Origin: CAMLOF01 sp041913045 | Lineage (GTDB): Bacteria; Pseudomonadota; Gammaproteobacteria; Burkholderiales; Burkholderiaceae_C | Length of the DNA: 64,000 nucleotides | Direction of reading: 5' to 3' | NCBI GenBank assembly: GCA_041913045.1 | Contig: JAYSGB010000010.1 | Coordinates: 1-64,000, forward strand | Shown: positions 43,281 through 53,156 of the stretch, one piece after another | Layout of the letters: every line of letters starts with the position of its first letter | How positions within the stretch are numbered: the stretch's first letter is position 1 | Translations under genes and position numbers: made by a program | Notes under the pieces: model-generated | Told to the model about the DNA's origin: nothing | Databases searched by the model: none | The model's input: the letters and a program-made list of their open reading frames with translations, nothing else

Positions 43281-45007
43281 GCCGCAGCATCGCCTACAGT
43301 TCCAGCCCCTTGCTCACCAGCGCCACGCCCGTGTGGCGCAGCAAGTTGATCGTCGCAGGCCTGGCTTTGGCTTTCCTGGGGCTGGCGGGGCGTGCAGCCT
43401 ACGTGCAGGTCTTTGGCAATGAGTTCTTCCAGCGTCAGGGTGAGGTGCGCTTCGCCCGTACGCTGGAGCTCCCGGCCAACCGTGGCCGTGTGCTTGATCG
43501 CAACGGTTTGATTTTGGCCACCAGTGTGGTGGCGCAAAGTGTGTGGGCCATACCTGAGGACATTGACCTCAACCACCCCAAGCTGCCCGAGATGGCCAAG
43601 CTGCTGGAGTTGCCCGTGGCGGAGCTCAAGCGCAGGCTCAACACCGACAAGTCCTTTGTGTGGGTCCGGCGCCAGGTGGATGAGCCCATCGCGCTGAAGG
43701 TCAAGGCGCTGGACATCAAGGGCGTTTATCTGCGCAAGGAATACAAGCGCCAGTACCCCGAGGGCGAAGCGGCAGCGCACGTGGTCGGCTTCACCAACGT
43801 CGAAGACGTGGGCCAAGAGGGGGTGGAACTGATCTTCAACCAGCAACTGTCTGGCAAGGCGGGTTCGCGCCGCGTCATCAAGGACCGTCTGGGCCGCGTG
43901 ATCGAAGACGTGCGTGAGGTCGTGCCCCCCGTGGACGGGCAGGACCTGCAACTGTCCATCGACAGCAAGATCCAGTTCTTCGCGTTCCAGAAGCTGCGCG
44001 AGGCCGTGGAGCAGCACAAGGCCAAGGCGGGCAGCGTGGTGGTGATCGACGTGCAGACTGGCGAGGTGCTGGCACTGGCCAACTACCCCACCTACAACCC
44101 CAACCGGCGCGAGAACCTCAGCGGCGAGCAGTTGCGCAACCGGGCGTTGACCGACACCTTCGAGCCAGGTTCCACCATGAAGCCCATCACCGTGGCCATG
44201 GCCATGGAAGCCGGCCGCATCAATCCGCAAACCATCATTGACACCAGCCCTGGCCGCTACGCCATGGGCGGTTTCACCATCACCGACACGCACAACTATG
44301 GCGTGCTCACGGTCGAGGGTGTGATTCAGAAGTCCAGCAACGTGGGGGCGCTGAAGATCGCGCAGAAGATGAGCCCGCAGGAAATGTGGGACACCTTCAC
44401 GGCGCTGGGCTACGGCCAGAAGCCGCGCATCGAGTTTCCAGGTGCCGTGCCGGGGCGCGTGCGCCCGTGGAAGAGCTGGCGTCCCGTCGAACAAGCCACC
44501 ATGTCCTATGGTTACGGCCTGTCGGCATCGCTGTTCCAGATGGTGCATTCGTACACCGCGTTCGCGCACGACGGCTCGATCATCCAGCCCACCATGCTCA
44601 AGAACAGCGAAGCTGCCATGGGGCGCAAGGTGTTCTCTGCCGAGACGGCAGCCGCTGTGCGCAAGATGCTGCAGATGGCCGCTGGCCCTGGCGGCACAGG
44701 CCAGAAGGCGCAGACTGTGGGTTACTCGGTGGGCGGCAAGTCGGGTACCGCGCGCAAGCAGATGGGCAAGGGCTATGCGGCGAACAAATACCGTTCCTGG
44801 TTCACCGGCATGGCTCCCATCGACAAACCCCGCATCGTGGTGGGTGTGATGGTGGACGAACCCAGCAATGGCCAGTATTACGGCGGTCTGGTGGCTGCGC
44901 CCGTGTTCAGCGAAACCGTTCAACAAGCCTTGCGCATTCTGGGCGTGCAGCCAGACATGAATGTCAAGCCGCAAATCGTGGCGGAGACGGTGGAGGAATC
45001 GATTTGA
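43277..45007 (+). CDS. ftsI: Septal peptidoglycan transpeptidase FtsI (PBP3)
   Basis: This 576-aa protein has an N-terminal anchor (about residues 24-46), a dimerisation domain and a transpeptidase domain. The active-site Ser lies in EPGSTMKP, followed by SSN in QKSSNVG and GGKSGTARK. It crosslinks septal peptidoglycan with FtsW. TTGA overlaps join it to murE. Confidence 0.96.
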   Translation: MSRSIAYSSSPLLTSATPVWRSKLIVAGLALAFLGLAGRAAYVQVFGNEFFQRQGEVRFARTLELPANRGRVLDRNGLILATSVVAQSVWAIPEDIDLNHPKLPEMAKLLELPVAELKRRLNTDKSFVWVRRQVDEPIALKVKALDIKGVYLRKEYKRQYPEGEAAAHVVGFTNVEDVGQEGVELIFNQQLSGKAGSRRVIKDRLGRVIEDVREVVPPVDGQDLQLSIDSKIQFFAFQKLREAVEQHKAKAGSVVVIDVQTGEVLALANYPTYNPNRRENLSGEQLRNRALTDTFEPGSTMKPITVAMAMEAGRINPQTIIDTSPGRYAMGGFTITDTHNYGVLTVEGVIQKSSNVGALKIAQKMSPQEMWDTFTALGYGQKPRIEFPGAVPGRVRPWKSWRPVEQATMSYGYGLSASLFQMVHSYTAFAHDGSIIQPTMLKNSEAAMGRKVFSAETAAAVRKMLQMAAGPGGTGQKAQTVGYSVGGKSGTARKQMGKGYAANKYRSWFTGMAPIDKPRIVVGVMVDEPSNGQYYGGLVAAPVFSETVQQALRILGVQPDMNVKPQIVAETVEESI

Positions 45008-46542
45008 TCCAGACCCTCCACTCTGCACTGGATGCGGCCCGCTGGCTGCAGGCGCATGGCGCTGCGGCGCTGCGTGTGGACAGTCGCCGTGTTCAGCCTG
45101 GCGATGCGTTCGTGGCCTGGCCTGGCGCCGCGCAGGACGGGCGCCGTTACGTGAATGCTGCGCTGCAGGCAGGCGCCGTGGCGTGCCTGGTGGAACGCGA
45201 TGGCGTGGAGGCCTACGGCTTTACCGATCCGCGAATCGCTGCTGTGACCGGGCTCAAGCAGGCCACAGGCGAGATTGCCGATCACTTCCACCGCCATCCC
45301 AGCCACGAAGTGAAAGTCGTGGCCATCACCGGAACCAATGGCAAGACATCCACCGCGTGGTGGACGGCTCAGTGGCTGACGGCCTTGGGCACGCGTGCCG
45401 CAGTGATGGGCACGCTGGGTGTTGGCGTGCCAGGTGCCGATTTTGATGCCACTGGCTTGACCACACCCGATCCCGTCACGCTGCAAGCCGGATTGCGACG
45501 TTTCATCACGGGCGGTGTTCGCGCCTGCGCTATCGAGGCATCGTCCATCGGCCTGGAAGAAGGCCGCCTCAACGGTACACGCATCCACACCGCCATCTTC
45601 ACCAACCTCACGCAGGACCACCTCGACTACCACGGCACGATGGAGGCGTACTGGCAGGCCAAGCGTGCGTTGTTCGCGTGGCCCGGCCTGAAGGCCGTGG
45701 TGGTGAATGTGGACGACCCCCGTGGCGCAGAACTGGTGGCAGAACTGCAGCATCACGCCGACAGCGGCGAAATCGATCTGTGGACGGTTTCTGCGGCAGG
45801 GCGTCCCGCTCGTCTGCATGTGCCCGACTGGACCTTGACCGATACCGGCCTGCGCTTCCATGTGGTGGAACAGCTGCCCGACGGTCGCGCCAGTGCTGTT
45901 CACCAGATCAAGTTGCCTCTGGTGGGCGAGTACAACCTTTACAACCTGTTGTGCGCTTTGGCTGCAGCCCGCGCACAGGGGTATGCCTTGACGGAAGCGG
46001 TGCAGACCAGCCGTGCCCTGACACCCGTGCCGGGGCGCATGCAGTCGGCCTGGGCCACGGAAGATGACGCGTTGCCACTGGTGTTGGTGGACTACGCCCA
46101 CACCCCTGACGCACTGGAAAAAGCCTTGCAGGCCCTGCAGCCGCTGGCCATGCAACGCGGCGGCCGCCTGTGGTGTGTGGTGGGTTGCGGCGGCGACCGC
46201 GACGCCACCAAACGCCCTCTGATGGCTGCCGTGGCCGAACGCGAGGCAGCCCAGTTGGTGCTGACCAGTGACAACCCACGCACCGAGGACCCGATCCACA
46301 TCCTGCAGCAGATGGTGGCAGGGCTGAGCCAACCCACCGCTGTGCAAGTGCAACCCGACCGTGCACGCGCGATTGCCCATGTGGTGGCGCAAGCGGGCGT
46401 GCGTGACGTGGTTCTGCTCGCAGGCAAGGGGCACGAGGACTACCAGGAGATAGCGGGCGTCAAGCGCCCCTTCTCCGACCTGGACGAGGCGCGGCAGGCC
46501 CTGCAGCGCCGCCGCTCCTCACCCAAGGAGGCGCAGCCATGA
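45004..46542 (+). CDS. murE: UDP-MurNAc-tripeptide synthetase MurE
   Basis: This is 512 aa from the TTG at 45004, which overlaps the ftsI stop; GGAGGA lies 8 bases upstream, so the unusual start is well supported. The ATP site is ITGTNGKTSTAWW, and LTSDNPRTEDP carries the DNPR motif that selects meso-DAP, the product of dapF upstream. It adds DAP to UDP-MurNAc-dipeptide. Confidence 0.95.
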   Translation: MIQTLHSALDAARWLQAHGAAALRVDSRRVQPGDAFVAWPGAAQDGRRYVNAALQAGAVACLVERDGVEAYGFTDPRIAAVTGLKQATGEIADHFHRHPSHEVKVVAITGTNGKTSTAWWTAQWLTALGTRAAVMGTLGVGVPGADFDATGLTTPDPVTLQAGLRRFITGGVRACAIEASSIGLEEGRLNGTRIHTAIFTNLTQDHLDYHGTMEAYWQAKRALFAWPGLKAVVVNVDDPRGAELVAELQHHADSGEIDLWTVSAAGRPARLHVPDWTLTDTGLRFHVVEQLPDGRASAVHQIKLPLVGEYNLYNLLCALAAARAQGYALTEAVQTSRALTPVPGRMQSAWATEDDALPLVLVDYAHTPDALEKALQALQPLAMQRGGRLWCVVGCGGDRDATKRPLMAAVAEREAAQLVLTSDNPRTEDPIHILQQMVAGLSQPTAVQVQPDRARAIAHVVAQAGVRDVVLLAGKGHEDYQEIAGVKRPFSDLDEARQALQRRRSSPKEAQP

Positions 46543-47954
46543 AGACTTTGAGCGAGCTGATGCTGACCTTGCCCGGCGCAAGCACCGTGGGCGATGTGGC
46601 GAAGGCCGACGTGCAGCGCGTGCACACCGACACGCGCACGCTGCGCGCGGGTGACCTGTTCGTGGCCCTGCGCGGCGAGCGCTTTGATGCCAACGACTAC
46701 CTGGCGCAGGCCCGCGAGGCAGGTGCGGTGGCTGCCGTTGCCGAACGTGGGCTGGCCGCCGCAGGTCTGTGCGGCGTGGAGGTGCCCGATGGCCGTGTGG
46801 CACTGGGCGAACTGGCCCGCCGCTGGCGCGCGCAGTTCCACCTGCCATTGATCGCCGTGACCGGCAGCAACGGCAAGACGACGGTTACGCAGATGATTGC
46901 GTCCATCCTCCGCGCTTCGGCAGGTGATGCAGCGCTGGCCACGCAGGGCAACCTGAACAACGACATAGGCGTGCCGCTGACCGTGCTGCGACTGCGTCCG
47001 GAACATCGCCTGGCTGTGGTGGAGCTGGGCATGAACCACCCGGGCGAGATTGCCGGTCTGGCGGCCATCGCCCAGCCCACGGTGGCTTTGGTCAACAACG
47101 CCCAGCGCGAGCACCAGGAATTCATGGCCACGGTGGAGGCCGTTGCACGCGAAAACGCCGAGTGCTTCCGTAGCCTGCCTGCGGATGGCGTGGCGGTGTT
47201 CCCCGCTGGCGATGACTACACCGGGTTGTGGACCACGCTGGCGCAAGGCCGACGCACACTCACCTTTGGTGACGCAGGGGCGGACATCAGCGGCGAGGCC
47301 GTCTGGACAGGTGACGCCTGGTCAGTGAACGTGAACACACCGGTTGGCAGTTTCACCACCGAAATCCACATCGCTGGCCGGCACAACGTCCGCAACGCCC
47401 TGGCGGCTACAGCCTGTGCCGTGGCGGCTGGTGTGCCTGTCGAGGCCATCGCACAGGGGTTGCGCGCGTTCGAGCCGGTCAATGGCCGCTCCCGCGCGCT
47501 GGCGCTGCAGCTTGGCGGGCGCAGCCTCACCTTGGTGGACGACAGCTACAACGCCAACCCCGACTCGGTGCGCGCCGCCATCGACGTCCTGGCAGAGTTG
47601 CCCGGCCCGCGCCTGCTGGCCCTGGGCGACATGGGCGAGGTCGGTCAGCAAGGACTGGCCTTCCACGACGAGGTGCTGCGTCATGCGTTTGCACGCGGCA
47701 TCGACCATGTGCTCGTCACCGGGGACTGGATGGCTCAAGCCAGCTTACCGTTGCTGGCGCAGGCGGGCGGCAGGTTGCAGTATTTCGCTGCCTTCGATGC
47801 CTTGGCTGAAACGGCCTTGAACCTGCTGCCCGGCATGGGCAGCGTGTTGGTCAAGGGCTCGCGCTTCATGCGCATGGAAAGACTGGTGCAGGCTCTGGTA
47901 GCCCGTGCCGATGGACAAGATCAAAAAGAGGAGGGCGCGAACCATGCTGCCTAG
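46539..47954 (+). CDS. murF: UDP-MurNAc-pentapeptide synthetase MurF
   Basis: This 471-aa ligase adds D-Ala-D-Ala to the UDP-MurNAc-tripeptide. The ATP site is VTGSNGKTTV, followed by QGNLNNDIGVPLTV and LVDDSYNANPDSV. The last 11 bp overlap the start of mraY. Confidence 0.96.
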   Translation: MKTLSELMLTLPGASTVGDVAKADVQRVHTDTRTLRAGDLFVALRGERFDANDYLAQAREAGAVAAVAERGLAAAGLCGVEVPDGRVALGELARRWRAQFHLPLIAVTGSNGKTTVTQMIASILRASAGDAALATQGNLNNDIGVPLTVLRLRPEHRLAVVELGMNHPGEIAGLAAIAQPTVALVNNAQREHQEFMATVEAVARENAECFRSLPADGVAVFPAGDDYTGLWTTLAQGRRTLTFGDAGADISGEAVWTGDAWSVNVNTPVGSFTTEIHIAGRHNVRNALAATACAVAAGVPVEAIAQGLRAFEPVNGRSRALALQLGGRSLTLVDDSYNANPDSVRAAIDVLAELPGPRLLALGDMGEVGQQGLAFHDEVLRHAFARGIDHVLVTGDWMAQASLPLLAQAGGRLQYFAAFDALAETALNLLPGMGSVLVKGSRFMRMERLVQALVARADGQDQKEEGANHAA

Positions 47955-49122
47955 TCTGGCCCTTTGGTTGCAAGGCCTCGGCCCTGAATTTGGTTTCCTG
48001 CGGGTGTTCCAGTACCTGACATTTCGCGCCGTCATGGCGGCGATGACGGCTTTGGTGCTGGGTATCGGTGCGGGGCCGTGGTTCATCCGCCGTCTTACCG
48101 CACTCAAGATCGGTCAGCCCATCCGCGAATACGCGGTGCAGGCTCACCTGAGCAAGAGCGGCACACCCACCATGGGCGGCGTGCTCATCCTGTTCGCCAT
48201 CGCGCTGTCCACCTTGCTGTGGTTCGACTGGAGCAACCGCTTCGTCTGGATTGTGCTGCTCGTCACCCTGGGCTTCGGCGCCATTGGTTGGGTGGACGAC
48301 TGGCGCAAGGTCGTGAACAAAGATCCCGAGGGCATGCGCTCGCGGGAGAAGTACTTCTGGCAGTCGGTCATTGGTCTGCTGGCGGCGTTCTACCTGGCGT
48401 TTTCCATCTCGGAAAGCTCCAACCAGCGCGTGTTCGAGCTGTTCATCAACTGGGTGGCGTCCGGCCTCACGCTCGACCTGCCAGAGCAAGCTGGGCTGAT
48501 GGTGCCCTTCTTCAAGGAAATCAGCTACCCGCTGGGCGTGCTGGGCTTCGTCATCCTCACCTATTTGGTCATTGTGGGTTCCAGCAATGCCGTGAACCTG
48601 ACCGACGGCCTGGACGGCCTGGCCATCATGCCGGTGGTGATGGTGGGCTCGGCGTTGGGCGTGTTTGCCTACGTTACCGGCAACGCGGTGTTTTCCAAAT
48701 ACCTGCTGCTGCCCTACATCCCCGGCACGGGTGAGGTGCTGATCTTCTGTGCTGCCATGGCCGGTGCGGGTTTGGCCTTCCTGTGGTTCAACGCCTACCC
48801 GGCGCAGGTGTTCATGGGCGACGTGGGCGCGCTGGCCTTGGGCGGCGCGCTGGGCACCATCGCCGTCATCGTGCGGCAAGAGATCGTGCTGGCCATCATG
48901 GGTGGCATTTTCGTGGTCGAGGCGCTGTCGGTCATGTTGCAGGTCACCTGGTTCAAGTACACCAAGCGCCGTTACGGCGAAGGGCGCCGCCTCTTCAAGA
49001 TGGCGCCGCTGCACCACCACTTCGAGAAATCCGGCTGGCGCGAGACGCAGGTCGTCGTGCGCTTCTGGATCATCACCATGCTGTTGTGCCTGATCGGCTT
49101 GTCCACCCTGAAGCTGCGATGA
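47944..49122 (+). CDS. mraY: Phospho-MurNAc-pentapeptide transferase MraY
   Basis: This is 392 aa from the ATG at 47944 (MLPSLALWLQGLGPEF) with GAGGAGGG upstream. It is a 10-helix membrane enzyme; TPTMGGVLIL, the catalytic-region NLTDGLDGLA and LHHHFEKSGW are seen. It transfers the sugar-peptide to undecaprenyl phosphate, making lipid I. Confidence 0.96.
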   Translation: MLPSLALWLQGLGPEFGFLRVFQYLTFRAVMAAMTALVLGIGAGPWFIRRLTALKIGQPIREYAVQAHLSKSGTPTMGGVLILFAIALSTLLWFDWSNRFVWIVLLVTLGFGAIGWVDDWRKVVNKDPEGMRSREKYFWQSVIGLLAAFYLAFSISESSNQRVFELFINWVASGLTLDLPEQAGLMVPFFKEISYPLGVLGFVILTYLVIVGSSNAVNLTDGLDGLAIMPVVMVGSALGVFAYVTGNAVFSKYLLLPYIPGTGEVLIFCAAMAGAGLAFLWFNAYPAQVFMGDVGALALGGALGTIAVIVRQEIVLAIMGGIFVVEALSVMLQVTWFKYTKRRYGEGRRLFKMAPLHHHFEKSGWRETQVVVRFWIITMLLCLIGLSTLKLR

Positions 49123-50696
49123 ACAACTTGAACCTGCAAGACCGCGAAGTGCTGGTGCTAGGCCTGGGGATCTCGGGCCTGGCGCTGGCGCGTTGGTGCG
49201 CGCAGGCGGGTGCGAAGGTGACCGTGGCCGACACGCGCCAGAACCCGCCCAACGCCGCAACACTGGCGGCCGAACTGCCCGGCGCCACGCTGCTGTGCGC
49301 GGCTTTCGACGCGGCCTTGTTCCAACGCGCCCAATGGGCCATGGTGTGCCGCAGCCCTGGCATTGCACCGGCGCAGATGGCGGGGCTGGAAGAAGCCGCG
49401 CGCGCCGTGGGCATTCCCGTGGTGGGTGAACTGGGCCTGTTCGCCCATGCCTTGAAGGCGCTGGCGGAGCCGCCTGAAACCGATGTTGCGCCCGAAGACG
49501 AGTCCGCCAACCAGCCCTACCGCCCGAAGGTGATTGCCATCACCGGCACCAACGGCAAGACCACCACCACGTCGCTGACTGGCCATCTGCTGCGCGAAGC
49601 GGGATGGGACGTGGCCGTGGCAGGCAACATAGGCCCCACGCTGTTGGATGTGCTGCGCGAGTGCATGGCTGCGGGGCAGTTGCCGCAGGCCTGGGTGTTG
49701 GAACTCTCCAGCTTTCAACTGGAAGGCGTGCAGGGTTTCGAACCCACGGCAGCCACTGTGCTCAACGTCACGCAAGACCACCTGGACTGGCATGGCAGCA
49801 TGGAAGCCTATGCAGCAGCCAAGGCGCGTATCTTCGGCCAGCAGGGGGTGATGGTCCTCAACCGCGACGACGCCACCGTGATGGCCTGGCGCCCTCAGCC
49901 CGTGACCGTGCGCGAGGGAAACAAGAGCAAGACGCTGCCCGCACGCGAGCACGTGACCTTCGGCACCGAAATGCCGCACCACGCGGGCGACTGGGGCTTG
50001 GAGACGGTGAACGGCATGACCTGGCTGGTGCGTGCCTTGCCCGTAGACGACACCCGCCAGGGCGCTGGCCGCAAGGGCCGGGGTCAGGACGAGGAAGAAC
50101 TCTACATGCAGCGCCTGATGCCTGCCGAGGCACTGCGCATCCGCGGGCGCCACAACGCCAGCAACGCCTTGGCTGCGCTGGCTTTGGCCACGGCTGCCGG
50201 TGCACCGCTGGCACCCATGCTGCACGCGCTACGCGACTACCGGGGTGAGCCGCACCGCGTGGAGCCCGTGGCCATCGTGCGCGAAATTGAATATTTCGAC
50301 GACAGCAAAGGCACCAACGTGGGGGCCACGCTGGCGGCCATCAACGGCCTGGGGGCGGAGCGCAAGCTCGTCGTCATCCTGGGTGGGGACGGCAAAGGGC
50401 AGGATTTTTCTCCCCTGGCTGCCGCCGTTGCCCGGCATGTGCGTGCCGTGGCACTGATTGGGCGCGATGCCCCTGCCATTCGCGAGGCGCTGGGGGCCAC
50501 GCATGTGCGCATGCATGATGCTGCCACCTTGCCCGATGCGGTGCGCTGGTGCGCTACGCAGGCACAGGCTGGTGATGCCGTGCTGTTGTCGCCCGCCTGT
50601 GCCAGCCTGGACATGTTCAAAGACTACGCACACCGCGCGCAGGTGTTCGTGGACACCGTGCACGAACTGCAGGAAGAAGAGGGTACGCCAACATGA
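49119..50696 (+). CDS. murD: UDP-MurNAc-L-Ala-D-Glu ligase MurD
   Basis: This is 525 aa from the ATGA overlap at 49119. The ATP site is ITGTNGKTTTT and the product is UDP-MurNAc-dipeptide. The protein is about 85 aa longer than E. coli MurD, mostly from an insert before the ATP site (PETDVAPEDESANQPYRP) and another near GAGRKGRGQDEEELYMQRL. Its stop is overlapped by the 26-codon element. Confidence 0.94.
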   Translation: MNNLNLQDREVLVLGLGISGLALARWCAQAGAKVTVADTRQNPPNAATLAAELPGATLLCAAFDAALFQRAQWAMVCRSPGIAPAQMAGLEEAARAVGIPVVGELGLFAHALKALAEPPETDVAPEDESANQPYRPKVIAITGTNGKTTTTSLTGHLLREAGWDVAVAGNIGPTLLDVLRECMAAGQLPQAWVLELSSFQLEGVQGFEPTAATVLNVTQDHLDWHGSMEAYAAAKARIFGQQGVMVLNRDDATVMAWRPQPVTVREGNKSKTLPAREHVTFGTEMPHHAGDWGLETVNGMTWLVRALPVDDTRQGAGRKGRGQDEEELYMQRLMPAEALRIRGRHNASNALAALALATAAGAPLAPMLHALRDYRGEPHRVEPVAIVREIEYFDDSKGTNVGATLAAINGLGAERKLVVILGGDGKGQDFSPLAAAVARHVRAVALIGRDAPAIREALGATHVRMHDAATLPDAVRWCATQAQAGDAVLLSPACASLDMFKDYAHRAQVFVDTVHELQEEEGTPT

Positions 50697-50773
50697 GCGC
50701 CGCGCCGGACCGCTCCAAGCAAGCTCGCTCCCGCTCGGCGGGACAGGCCGCAGGCCGAAGGGTGCACCAATGA
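50693..50773 (+). repeat. 81-bp dispersed element, copy B, at the murD/ftsW junction
   Basis: ATG at 50693 overlaps the murD stop, and TGA at 50771 overlaps the ftsW start (ATGAGC). It differs from copy A at 37733 by four substitutions, two of them changing GGC to GAC and CCC to TCC, one silent (CGT to CGC) and one TTG to TCG. The peptide begins MSAAPDRSKQARSRSAGQ and ends GRRVHQ. Hairpin TCCCGC-tcg-GCGGGA at 50729-50743 is retained. Confidence 0.85.
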
Positions 50774-52062
50774 GCGATACGCGCACCCTCACCGGCTTCG
50801 CCCGCCTCAGCCGCTGGCTGGGTGGCGGCGCGCGCGCCGCTGGCGGTGCTGCGCGCGAGTGGGTGGGCGAGTTGCCCGTGCGCCTCTCCAGCCGCGATTA
50901 CGCGCGCGGGCGCACCTCGGTGGTCCGCGAGATGGGGTTCGACCAACCGTTGATGTGGGTCGTCGTTGCCTTGTTGTGCTGGGGTCTGGTGATGGTGTAT
51001 TCCGCCTCCATCGCCTTGCCGGACAACCCGCGCTTCCGCGCCTATGCACCCACGCACTTTCTGGTGCGGCACGCCTTGTCGATGGCCATTGGCGCGGTCG
51101 CCGCGCTCATCGCCTTCCAGGTGCCCATGAGCCGGTGGGAGAAGTGGTCGCCCTGGCTGTTCGGCGCCGCCATCGTTCTGATGGTGCTGGTGCTGCTGCC
51201 CTTCATCGGCAAGGGTGTGAACGGCGCACGTCGCTGGATTCCCCTGGGGCTCATGAACTTCCAGCCGTCAGAGCTGGCCAAGCTGGCTGTCGTCATGTAC
51301 GCGGCGGGCTACATGGTGCGGCGAATGGAGGTGAAGGAGCGCTTCTTCCGCGCCGTGCTGCCCATGGGGGTGGCCGTAGGTCTCATCGGTGTGCTCTTGC
51401 TGGCGCAGCCCGACATGGGCGCCTTCCTGGTGATCGCCGTCATTGCCATGGGCATCCTCTTCCTGGGGGGCGTCAACGCCCGCATGTTCTTCCTGATCGC
51501 AGGCGTCCTCGTGGCTGCGTTCGCGGCCATGATCGCCAGTTCACCGTGGCGCCGCGAGCGGGTGTTCGCCTACCTCGACCCGTTCAGTGTCGACCATGCG
51601 CTGGGCAAGGGCTACCAGCTTTCGCACTCGCTCATCGCCTTCGGGCGGGGCGAGGTGTTTGGCGTGGGCCTGGGCGGCAGCGTGGAGAAGTTGCACTGGC
51701 TGCCCGAAGCGCACACCGACTTCCTGCTTGCCGTCATCGGCGAGGAATTTGGCCTGGTGGGCGTGCTCATCCTCATCGCGCTGTTCATGTGGCTCACGCG
51801 CCGCATCATGTACATCGGCCGCCAGGCCATCGCGCTGGACCAGGTGTTTGCCGGGTTGGTGGCGCAGGGTGTAGGCCTGTGGATGGGTTTCCAGGCTTTC
51901 ATCAACATTGGTGTGAACCTGGGTGCGCTGCCCACCAAGGGCCTGACGCTGCCTTTCATGAGTTACGGCGGCTCGGCCATTCTGATGAACCTCGTGGCCA
52001 TCGCAGTGGTGCTGCGCATCGACCATGAGAATAGAAAGTTGATGCACGGAGGCCGGGTATGA
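50770..52062 (+). CDS. ftsW: Septal peptidoglycan polymerase FtsW
   Basis: This is 430 aa from the ATG at 50770 (MSDTRTLTGFARLSRW), which overlaps the end of the 26-codon element. It is a SEDS glycosyltransferase with ten helices, and GKGVNGARRWIPLG, FQPSELAK and LPFMSYGGSA are family signatures. It polymerises glycan with FtsI. The N-terminal cytoplasmic tail of about 60 residues is Arg-rich. Confidence 0.95.
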   Translation: MSDTRTLTGFARLSRWLGGGARAAGGAAREWVGELPVRLSSRDYARGRTSVVREMGFDQPLMWVVVALLCWGLVMVYSASIALPDNPRFRAYAPTHFLVRHALSMAIGAVAALIAFQVPMSRWEKWSPWLFGAAIVLMVLVLLPFIGKGVNGARRWIPLGLMNFQPSELAKLAVVMYAAGYMVRRMEVKERFFRAVLPMGVAVGLIGVLLLAQPDMGAFLVIAVIAMGILFLGGVNARMFFLIAGVLVAAFAAMIASSPWRRERVFAYLDPFSVDHALGKGYQLSHSLIAFGRGEVFGVGLGGSVEKLHWLPEAHTDFLLAVIGEEFGLVGVLILIALFMWLTRRIMYIGRQAIALDQVFAGLVAQGVGLWMGFQAFINIGVNLGALPTKGLTLPFMSYGGSAILMNLVAIAVVLRIDHENRKLMHGGRV

Positions 52063-53156
52063 ACAAACAACCCTGCGCTCTGGTGATGGCTGGCGGCACG
52101 GGCGGGCACATCTTCCCCGGCCTGGCCGTGGCCGAGGCCCTGCGTGCCGAAGGCTGGCGAGTGCACTGGCTGGGCGCACCCGGCAGCATGGAAGAGCGCC
52201 TGGTGCCGCCGCGCGGCTTCGCGTTTGAACCGGTGGCCTTTGGCGGCGTGCGCGGCAAGGGCGTCAAAACGTTGCTGCTGTTGCCGCTGCGTCTGTTGCG
52301 AGCCTTCTGGCAGAGCCTGGCCGTGGTGCGTCGCGTCAAGCCGGACGTGGTGCTGGGTCTGGGCGGCTACATCACCTTCCCTGGCGGCATGATGGGCGTG
52401 CTGGCGGGCAAACCACTGGTCTTGCACGAGCAAAACTCGGTGGCTGGCATGTCCAACAAGGTGCTGGCCGGCGTGGCCGACAAGGTTTTCACGGCCTACC
52501 CCAATGCGCTGGGCAAGGGCGAATGGATAGGCAACCCGCTGCGCGCCGAATTTCTGAAGCAAGCCGAACCCACGCAGCGTTTTGCAGGCCGCAGCGGCCC
52601 ATTGCGCGTGTTGGTGGTTGGCGGCAGCCTGGGGGCCAAGGCCTTGAACGACACGGTGCCACAGGCACTGGCACTGATTCCCGCTGGGCAGCGCCCCGTG
52701 GTCACCCACCAGAGCGGCGAAAAGCAGATCGACGCACTCAAGGCAGCGTACGCGCAGGCAGGTGTCGAAGCCACGCTCACGCCTTTCATCCAGGACACGG
52801 CAGCAGCTTTTGCCGATGCCGATGTTGTCATCGCGCGCGCTGGCGCCAGCACAGTGACCGAGCTCGCCGCCGTGGGTGCCGCAGCCATCTTTGTGCCCTT
52901 CCCGCACGCGGTGGACGACCACCAGACCCACAACGCCCGTTTCCTGGTGGACGCGGGTGCCGCCTGGCTGGTGCCGCAGACCGAACTCACCGCGCAAGGG
53001 CTGGCCGCCATGCTTCAGGGCCTGACCCGCGAAGAACTCCAGGCCCGTGCCAGCAAGGCACTCGCCCAGGCCAAGACCCAGGCCGTGGAAGCCATGGTGC
53101 AGGCCTGCCGCGTACTGGCCAAAACGACAACCGCCTCAGCAGGAGGCCAAACATGA
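52059..53156 (+). CDS. murG: Lipid II synthase MurG
   Basis: This 365-aa glycosyltransferase begins LVMAGGTGGHIFPGLAVAE, the characteristic Gly-rich loop. The UDP-GlcNAc site is VVGGSLGAKALND and RAGASTVTELAAVG. It adds GlcNAc to lipid I to give lipid II on the inner leaflet. It overlaps ftsW by 4 bp. Confidence 0.96.
   Translation: MNKQPCALVMAGGTGGHIFPGLAVAEALRAEGWRVHWLGAPGSMEERLVPPRGFAFEPVAFGGVRGKGVKTLLLLPLRLLRAFWQSLAVVRRVKPDVVLGLGGYITFPGGMMGVLAGKPLVLHEQNSVAGMSNKVLAGVADKVFTAYPNALGKGEWIGNPLRAEFLKQAEPTQRFAGRSGPLRVLVVGGSLGAKALNDTVPQALALIPAGQRPVVTHQSGEKQIDALKAAYAQAGVEATLTPFIQDTAAAFADADVVIARAGASTVTELAAVGAAAIFVPFPHAVDDHQTHNARFLVDAGAAWLVPQTELTAQGLAAMLQGLTREELQARASKALAQAKTQAVEAMVQACRVLAKTTTASAGGQT

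Noticed and set aside
42986..45028. 680-codon minus-strand frame opposite ftsI
   Set aside because: It is antisense to a full-length FtsI with intact active-site motifs; its own text is His/Gly/Leu-rich without motifs.
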